This document shows positions 57,181 through 64,000 of a stretch of 64,000 bases of DNA, piece by piece. The notes beneath the pieces are model-generated. The model searched no databases and was not told where the DNA came from. It was given only the letters and a program-made list of their open reading frames with translations. Source of the stretch: Beroe forskalii. Its lineage: Eukaryota > Ctenophora > Nuda > Beroida > Beroidae. Where the stretch lies: contig WFMF01000128.1 in the NCBI GenBank assembly GCA_011033025.1, positions 186,001 through 250,000 on the forward strand, written 5' to 3'. The position numbers and the translations under genes are program-made. Positions within the stretch are counted from its first letter, which is position 1. Each line of letters begins with the position of its first letter.

Positions 57181-59659
57181 CCAAATGGAGAATATATTCT
57201 AGCCAGACTGTAGCTCAAGTATCCATATCTTCCTCCACTACTTCGAACTGTAAACATATCCGCAACTCGTGACTGATACCCCTCAGACGATATGTGAGGG
57301 TCATGTTGCTGGCTTCGTGCCAGGGAGTAACTGTGCTTTAACAACCTACCTTTGACAGCCGTTCATATCTACGTTAACATCAAATCTTATTCATACCCAT
57401 AGCTTCATCCCGGGTCCAATCCCCCCTTAATTTTCATTCCCCTTCTGTCCAATTCCCCTGAATCATTGAAATCAGGGTACCCCCACCTACCTTATCTGGC
57501 GGAAAACCTTCATCCCCTTTCTTATGGAAGGGATGAAGCTATGATACCATATATTGGCATACATCTTTAGTTAAGGTTTTCACCTTATGAAATAGAAATA
57601 TAGAAATATAACATAAAGTCAAATTACAACATGTAATGTCAGACTAATGACTTAATGAAAGAGAGGTTACCAAACTCAAATGATGTTGAGGATGAATGTA
57701 CCGGTCAAAATGAACGTAACAAAAAAGTAAGCGCTGTAACTTTGGTTATATTTGGAGCTTCTTAATCAAGTTAATGAAACTTTGGGATGTCCATGTCGTA
57801 GTACGATACAATTTTGCACCACAAATTTGAAATGTCTACCTCAAAAATGTTAGAGTTATCATAAAAACGGTTTATTTGCCATATCTCAGCTTCTGAAGGC
57901 ACTCCAGGATCATTCCGAACACATACCGCCCGCAATGTCCCAAAAATTTCATTCAAAAAAAACCTCGGAGATATGCGCCTTTTTGTATCGCAAAAAGTGT
58001 ACATAAAGCACAATTAAAGCAAGCTTGCATAGTTTTACATGTCTAAATATGTTAAAAGCACCGTGTTTGTTTACATTTCATCTGCAGAGTGTGTAAAGCT
58101 TGCGTATACACACTTTTTGCGTTAAAAGGGCGCATATCTCCGAGGTTTTTTTGAATGAAATTTTTAGGACATTACGGGATATATGTGGTCAAAATGATCC
58201 TGGAATAGCTAACATTTTTGACTTTCAGAAGCTGAGATAAGGCTGAGAGTAAAACCGGTTTTTCGATGATAACTCGAACATTTTTCGAAGTAGGTAGACA
58301 TTTCAAATTTTTGGTGCAAAATTATCGTACATACCGCACAGTTTCATTAAGAAACTCCAAACATAACCAAAGTTACAGCGCTTTACTTTTGTAACGTTTA
58401 TTTTGTTTGTTTTGAATCCATGGTGGGGTACCCATAAGGGTTTTGAAACATGATATAATGAATACAGTAATCATGAAAAGTCAATACCAATCGCATAGAA
58501 ATGCCAATCAAGGCATGTGTCCTTAGCAAAAATGGCTAATGCCACTGCATCTTCACACTAAAACAGCACCAAAAAAGTAAAACATACACCACCGCCCGTA
58601 TTATGTGAGCAAGGTAGGAGGTTACGTCACCTGAAAGAACTCGTCCTTAAAAAGCCCCTTCACTTGCTATGAGGCTGAGGGAAAGTAATCAAGTAATTGT
58701 GGGTCACACACTCACTATTTACCAATGCAATTCATGACATCAATCTCCACGTAATCACTAGAATCGCATGATACAATCTGCGAAGTGTTGTGCGAATCGT
58801 CGGCCAGCATGAAACCATCCTGTAGGGAATGCTGAGTTACAATGTGGAAATTGGGAGGATACCCACAAGTTTAACTTGTTGATCAAATCGAGTGATAAAA
58901 CTATTAAAATAAAGTGCTAAAAGACCGTATACCAACCATGCATGGAATCTCCATAGTCCAACCATTCGGCACCAATTCTGGGATGCTTTGGCGATCCTTC
59001 ATATTCAGTTTAGCCCCTGTTAATCCGCAGCTTGCTGTTCAAAAGCAGATATTAGATGATTTACAGGACTATTTGACTGGCGATATGCAGCTACATTAGA
59101 TACAATTCTACAAATCAGTCACATAAATGTGCGTGGCGCGCAGATGTAATTATGAATATGTCTGTGCGCCCGCGGCAAAGACACCATTTTCCCGCGGAAA
59201 ATTAAGCTTTTGGGTCAATGGTTTTGCTTTCAAATTTGTGAATTCGGGTAGAAAGTATAAATCGTGAGGTATGCATATGCACACAATTGGTCGGTCAATG
59301 ACAACGAAATTACTTATGACATGTGTTCTTCCAGTGTCAGCTGCTACCTGATGGCTAATTCAGTTCAATAGTCAAAAATGAAATGATAGCTTTATCAGTT
59401 AACACCTCAAACTTCCGAATTATTGATTGCTTTCTTTTACGAATTAATGAGCGATACAGGATAACTCCCAAATCTGAATCACAGCAGTGAAAAATGAATA
59501 TTAAAAAGGGATTCCGTGTTTTTGGTAGTAAATTTGAAATCTGTACTCACGTTTGACTCCAAGAATAATTTGATCACCAGTTTCCATGACCTCGGATTCA
59601 CCATCCGCTGTTGAAACTTCAAAAAACGCTTTGACACTGTATGTAGTGCTATCTGCAAC
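57181..59659 (-). CDS. four phase-linked exons, possible ZP-like extracellular protein
   Basis: Minus-strand exons in order: 59659-59551, 59016-58937, 58819-58723 and 57247-57181, each with AG acceptor and GT donor; all phases agree (1, 0, 1, then exit 2). Product pieces: YSVKAFFEVSTADGESEV, METGDQIILGVKR, IPELVPNGWTMEIPCM, DGFMLADDSHNTSQIVSCDS, YVEIDVMNCI and GGRYGYLSYSLARIYSPFG. The order GDQIxxxV, Cys, DGF, Cys, Cys, Arg-rich strand resembles the C-terminal half of a zona pellucida (ZP) domain, but this is by eye and weak. The donor of the second exon (ATG|gttggt) is poor. Upstream exons would lie beyond the giant palindrome at 59709. An inverted-repeat element sits in the intron before the last listed exon. 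Confidence 0.35.
57706..58405. mobile_element. 700-bp inverted-repeat element
   Basis: caaaatgaacgtaac (left end) is complementary to gtaacgtttattttg (right end). Arms of about 310 bp stay alignable (agcgctgtaactttggttat, tgcgcctttt/aaaagggcgca, cggagatatgcgcc). Diverged by many substitutions, so old. No target duplication seen. Confidence 0.75.
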
Positions 59660-59708
59660 CTGATATAAAGGAAAACTACTTTTGACACGAAACATATGAC
59701 TTTGCAAT

Positions 59709-62700
59709 CGGCGCCGATCAGCGCTGATCAGCGCCGATCCACCGCCGATCGGCGCTGATCAGCGCTGATCGGCGCTGATCAGCGCTGATCAGCGCTGATC
59801 GGGCCGATCAGCGCTGATCAGCGACACCGCCGATCAGCGCTGATCAGCGCTGGTCAGCGCCGATCAGAAATTTCAAAATTCTCATCGGCGGTCGTCGGCG
59901 CTGATCGGCGCTGATCAGCGCCGATCAGCGCTGATCGCGCTGATCGGCGATCAATCAGCGCTGATCAGCGCCGATCAGCGCTGATGGCCTAAAATCAGCG
60001 CTGATCAGCGCTGATCAGCGCCGACAAAACACCTGCATAAGAGCCTTTGTAAACGCCATTTTTCCTCATCGGCGCTGATCAGCGCTGATCAGCGCTGATC
60101 AGCGCTGATCGCCAACGCCACTTGTTAAATTTGAACTGATATGGACATTTGGGCGTGTTTGCCTCAAAAATATAATTCCTGCTGGCCGTGCAGGTGACAT
60201 TTTATGGCAATTCCTCGCACATGGCTGTAACATTAGCATCAACAATCACACCAACAACAACATAAACCAGTTTTACGATACAGTTATGCATTGACGTGAC
60301 AGTAGAACCGTTACAACACAGTTTCATTTCCACGACACAGTTACACCGTTACGACACAGTAACATCGTTACGGCACAGTAACACCGTTTATACGAAACAG
60401 TAACACCTTAACAGCACAGTAAATTAATGTCGTTACGACACAATAGCACCGTTACGACACAGTTACGCAGTTACTACACAGTAACGCAGTTACGACGAAG
60501 TCACGCAGTTACGATACAATAACAAATAACGCCGTTACGACAAAGTAACATCGTGACGACACAGTAACCGCACAGTAGCTCACTTACAACACAGTAAGGA
60601 CGTTACGACAAAGCTGTAACACCATTACGACGCAGTTACGACACAGTCTGTACGCACTACGCAGTTCCAACACAGTAACACAGATACGAAAAAGTCACGC
60701 AGTTACGACACAGTCATGCAGTTACGACACAGTAACACCGTTACAACACAGTAACGCAGTAACACCATTACGACACAGTAGCACCCTTACGACGCAGTTG
60801 TACCGCTACGACACAGTTTTACGCAGTTAAGACAAAGTCACATTGTCACGACATAGCAATACCGTTACGACACAGTTTCATTGTTAAGTCACAGTAAAAC
60901 CTTCACAGCACAGTAAGGACGTTACGACACAGTAACACCGTCACAACACAGTAAGGACGTTACTACACACCACGGCTGTTATACGACACATTCAGGCCGT
61001 AAATAAGTGCCTATAGGCGCCGATATTGATCTCTAGGAATCTGTGTTCTTCCTTATTTTTCGGCGCCATAGGCGCCGATGAATTAAGGCAGTACTGAATT
61101 GGCAAGGACGAGTTTTATTAGCTGAGCCTCGAGTCAATTATCAGCCAAAGTACTGAATTCATCGTCCTAAATAGGCGCCTATAGGCGCCAATGAATTAAA
61201 GCAGTCCTAAACTTCTAAATTGGGCTACAGTTAGGGTTTGGGTTAGGGTTTGGGTAATGGTTTGGGTTAGGGTTTGGGTTAGGGTTTGGGTTAGGGTTTG
61301 GGTTAGGGTTTGGGTTAGGGTTTTGGGTTAGGGTTTGGGTTAGGGTTTGGGTTAGGGTTTGGGTTTGGGATTGTGTTAGGGTTTGGGTTTGGGTTTGGGT
61401 TAGGGCTTGGGTTTGGGTTAGGGTTTGGGTTAGGGTTAGGGTTTGGGTTACTGTTAGGATTTGGATTAGGCTTTGGGTTAGGCTTTGGGTTGACCCAAAC
61501 CCTAACCCAAACCCAAAGCCTAACCCAAAGCCTAACCCAAAGCCTAACCCAAAGCCTAACCCAAACCATAACCCAAACCCAAACCCTAACCCAAACCCTA
61601 ACCCTAACCCAAACCCTAACCCAAACCATAACTCAAACCCAAACTCTAACCCAAACCCAAACCCTAACCCAGACCCTAACCCAAACCCAAACCCAAACCC
61701 TAACCCAAACCATAACCCAAACCATAACTCAAACCCCAACTCTAGCCCGATTAAGGAGTTTAGGGCTGCCTTAATTCATCGGCGCCTATAGGCGCCGAAA
61801 AATAAGGAAGAACACAGATAGCTAGAGATCAATATCGGCGCCTATAGGCGCCGATACTTCAGACTCGTACCGGGCCGTGGATCATGGAAAATATCACGAT
61901 AGGCGCTTATAGGCGCCTATAGGCGCTTATAGGTGGTGATGGCCGTAAAGGCGCCTTTAGGCGGTCGAAAACCGCTGATGTCGCCGAAAAGCGGTGTATA
62001 GGCGCTTTTCGGTGCCGATAGGCGCCTATAGGCGCCGATGACCGCCGATAATTCGATGATCGAAAACTATCGGCGCCTATAGGCGCCGAAAAGCGGTACC
62101 GCCTATAGGCGCCGTATAGGCGCCTAATAAAAATTATAAGCGCCTATAGGCCCCTATAGGTGACGATTCGGCGCTTGTCGGCGCCGAATCGGCGGTTTGC
62201 ATAAATAGGATTTAGCCACGCTGTCATGACAGTATAACACCGATACGACACAGTAACACCGTAATAACAGCCTTACGTCGTTGTATGATATCCTACCCTC
62301 GTGCGCTTGCCGCAACGTTTCACAGCTGGACCTCAGAATTGCTGATAGGGTCGGACATCGCCCGTCAACTGTGAGTGTGTCGTAACGGTGTAACTATGTC
62401 GTAACTGCGTAACTGTGTCGTAAATAATCGTTCAAATAATACGTTGTCACCTATAGGAGGGGGGTTTCCGACTTATTACGTTACATGTTATTGTAACAGG
62501 TAAACCACTGTAAACTTGATTACGAGAGGGAGGGGGGGTTAAAATCGACCAAAAATTGATCACGTAATATGTGAACGATCCCTAACTTCGTAACTGTGTC
62601 GTAACATTAACTGCGTAACTGCGTCGTAACGGTGTTACTGTGTCGTCACTGCGTGACTACTGACTGTGTCGTAAGGGTGTTACTGTGTCGTGATGGTGTT

Positions 62701-63740
62701 ACTGCGTGTTGTAACAGTGTTACTGTGTCGTAAGAATGAAACTGTGTTGTAACGGTATTAGTGTTACTGTGTCATAACGATGTGACTGTGTCGTAGTTGC
62801 TTTACTGTGTCGTAACGGTGTTATTGTGTTGTAACGACGTTATTGTGCTGTAAAGGTGTAACTGTGTCGTAACGGTGTTACAATGTCGTTACAGTGTTAC
62901 TGTGTCGTAACGGTGTTACTGTATTGAAATGGTTCTACTGTGTCGTAACGGTGTTATTGTGAGACGTCGTCTGAACATTATTTCAGACGGCGGGCCCCCG
63001 TCGGAGGCAAGAGGGGGTCAGACAATGTTTGACAACGGTGTTACACTTACTGTGTTGTAACGGTGTTACTGCGGTTACTGTGTCGTAACGGTGTTACTGT
63101 GTAGTAACGATGTTACAGTGTCGTTATAACGGTGTTACTGTGTCGTACTGTCGTAACGGTGTGACTTAATCGTAACAGTTCTAATGTGTCGTAACGGTGT
63201 AACTGTGTCGTGGAAATGAAACTGTGTTGTACTTGTAACGGTTCTACCGTCATGTCAATGCATAACTGTATCGTAAAACTGGTTCATGTTGTTGTTGATG
63301 TGATTGTTGATGTTAATGTTACAGCCCTGTGCGAGGAATTGCCGTAAAATGTCACCTGCACGGCCAGCAGGAATTATATTTAGGAGGCAAACACGCCCAA
63401 ATGTCCATATCAGTTCAAATTTAACAAGTTGGCGATCAGCGCTGATCGGCGCTGATCAGCGCTGATCAGCGCTGATCAGCGCCGATGAGGAAAAATGGCG
63501 TTTACAAAGGCTCTTATGCAGGTGTTTTGGTCGGCGCTGATCAGCGCTGATCAGCGCTGATTTTAGGCCATCAGCGCTGATCGGCGCTGATCAGCGCTGA
63601 TTGATCGCCGATCAGCGCTGATCAGCGCTGATCGGCGCTGATCAGCGCCGATCAGCGCCGACGACCGCCGATGAGAATTTTGAAATTTCTGATCGGCGCT
63701 GATCAGCGCTGATCAGCGCTGATCGGCGGTGTCGCTGATC
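59709..63740. repeat. giant ~4-kb palindrome with telomere-like centre
   Basis: Five blocks are mirrored about a centre near 61492. (1) GATCAGCGCTGATC palindrome arrays at 59709-60112 and 63430-63740. (2) A non-repetitive 190-bp segment at 60112-60300 and 63237-63432, matching well (aatgtccatatcagttcaaa in complement, tgacattttatggcaattcc). (3) ttacgacacagtaacaccg arrays at 60300-60990 and the complement at 62220-63240. (4) GGCGCCTATAGGCGCC palindromes at 61015-61195 and 61775-62190. (5) TTAGGGTTTGGG repeats at 61213-61490, turning into CCCAAACCCTAA at 61491-61745. The right half is longer (extra segments at about 62430-62590 and 62960-63040). There is no protein-coding signal. The outer boundary on the left has about 110 bp more of block 1 than the right. 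Confidence 0.9.
61213..61745. repeat. head-to-head telomere-like array
   Basis: The plus strand reads (TTAGGGTTTGGG)n with scattered variants up to about 61490, then GGGTTGACCC, then (CCCAAACCCTAA)n. Orientation is 5'-G-rich then C-rich-3', the arrangement left by end-to-end joining of two telomeres. The hexamer pair TTAGGG plus TTTGGG differs from a pure animal telomere. Confidence 0.85.
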
Positions 63741-64000
63741 TCAACATCTGCCGATTTATCTTAGAATGGAACAGCGTTTTCATTCCAGCACTCATATTAA
63801 TTCACTTCATCACTAACTAATTCACCAAGTACTTTTTAAAATTCATTTTTCGATAAGCCGAATATACGAATATGGTATGTTATCAAAAATTAGTGAGTCA
63901 ATCACTAGTAGAATGTACCCCGCTTTATACTAACCCTCACAGAGTCAATCACTAGCACATCACTAGTAGAAAGTACCCCACTGGGGTCGCTTGCCTTGTA
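63741..64000. other. right flank of the palindrome
   Basis: A duplicated phrase agtcaatcactagtagaa...gtaccccgct / cactagtagaaagtacccca at about 63896-63980; otherwise nothing recognised. Confidence 0.4.

Noticed and set aside
61213-61745. A true chromosome end or plant-type (TTTAGGG) telomere
   Set aside because: The array is interstitial with mirrored flanks and the unit is TTAGGG plus TTTGGG, not TTTAGGG.
61215-61774. ORFs of up to 174 codons with Gly-Phe-Gly-Leu or Asn-Pro / Leu-Thr-Gln repeats
   Set aside because: Stop-free reading of the TTAGGGTTTGGG array, not genes.

Overview
The window is nuclear DNA from an invertebrate animal. Genes are split by short GT-AG introns, coding exons are GC-richer than the AT-rich surroundings, and the recognisable proteins are animal-type orthologues: NOP56, an ER FKBP ending in KDEL, a kelch-repeat protein, RRM proteins, MECR, EBAG9, ATAD2 and a class A GPCR. 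The species cannot be named from this sequence. Much of the remainder is repeats, most of them inverted (fold-back) elements and minisatellites.

Layout. 1-3.7 kb: two exons of a CAMK/AMPK-related protein kinase on the minus strand, with a fold-back transposon in the intron. 3.7-17.6 kb: gene-poor, with a ~125-bp satellite, dispersed repeats, fold-back elements and a nested insertion. 17.7-34.8 kb: a gene-dense plus-strand stretch holding NOP56 (intronless), a three-domain FKBP, a kelch protein, a two-RRM/RGG/DPYA-tail RNA-binding protein, an SR-type single-RRM protein, MECR and EBAG9. 35.2-36.8 kb: a 29-bp minisatellite of about 53 copies. 37.6-47.2 kb: the 5' half of ATAD2 (ten exons, through the first AAA+ core), with a GPCR gene nested antisense in its first intron. 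47.2-64 kb: mostly repeats, a 1.07-kb fold-back element with a perfect 8-bp target duplication, several minisatellites, a set of phase-compatible minus-strand exons that may belong to an extracellular (possibly ZP-type) protein, and a ~4-kb giant palindrome with telomere-like repeats at its centre.

Two themes stand out. First, many exon-intron junctions here are duplicated in tandem (one RNA-binding protein intron, two in EBAG9, five in ATAD2). Four of the copies keep the reading frame, which predicts alternative in-frame splice forms and looks like an ongoing process that makes or moves splice sites. Second, the repeats are dominated by inverted elements whose arms are themselves arrays of short perfect palindromes, several with 7-8-bp target duplications. 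The 59.7-63.7 kb palindrome combines that design with head-to-head TTAGGG-like arrays.

Caveat: three genes (the SR-like gene, MECR and the GPCR) show single-base frame slips, mostly in C-rich or low-complexity tracts. Assembly indels are the simplest explanation, but decay is not excluded. Functionally, NOP56, the RNA-binding proteins and ATAD2 fit a housekeeping gene neighbourhood; nothing indicates a shared pathway or operon.
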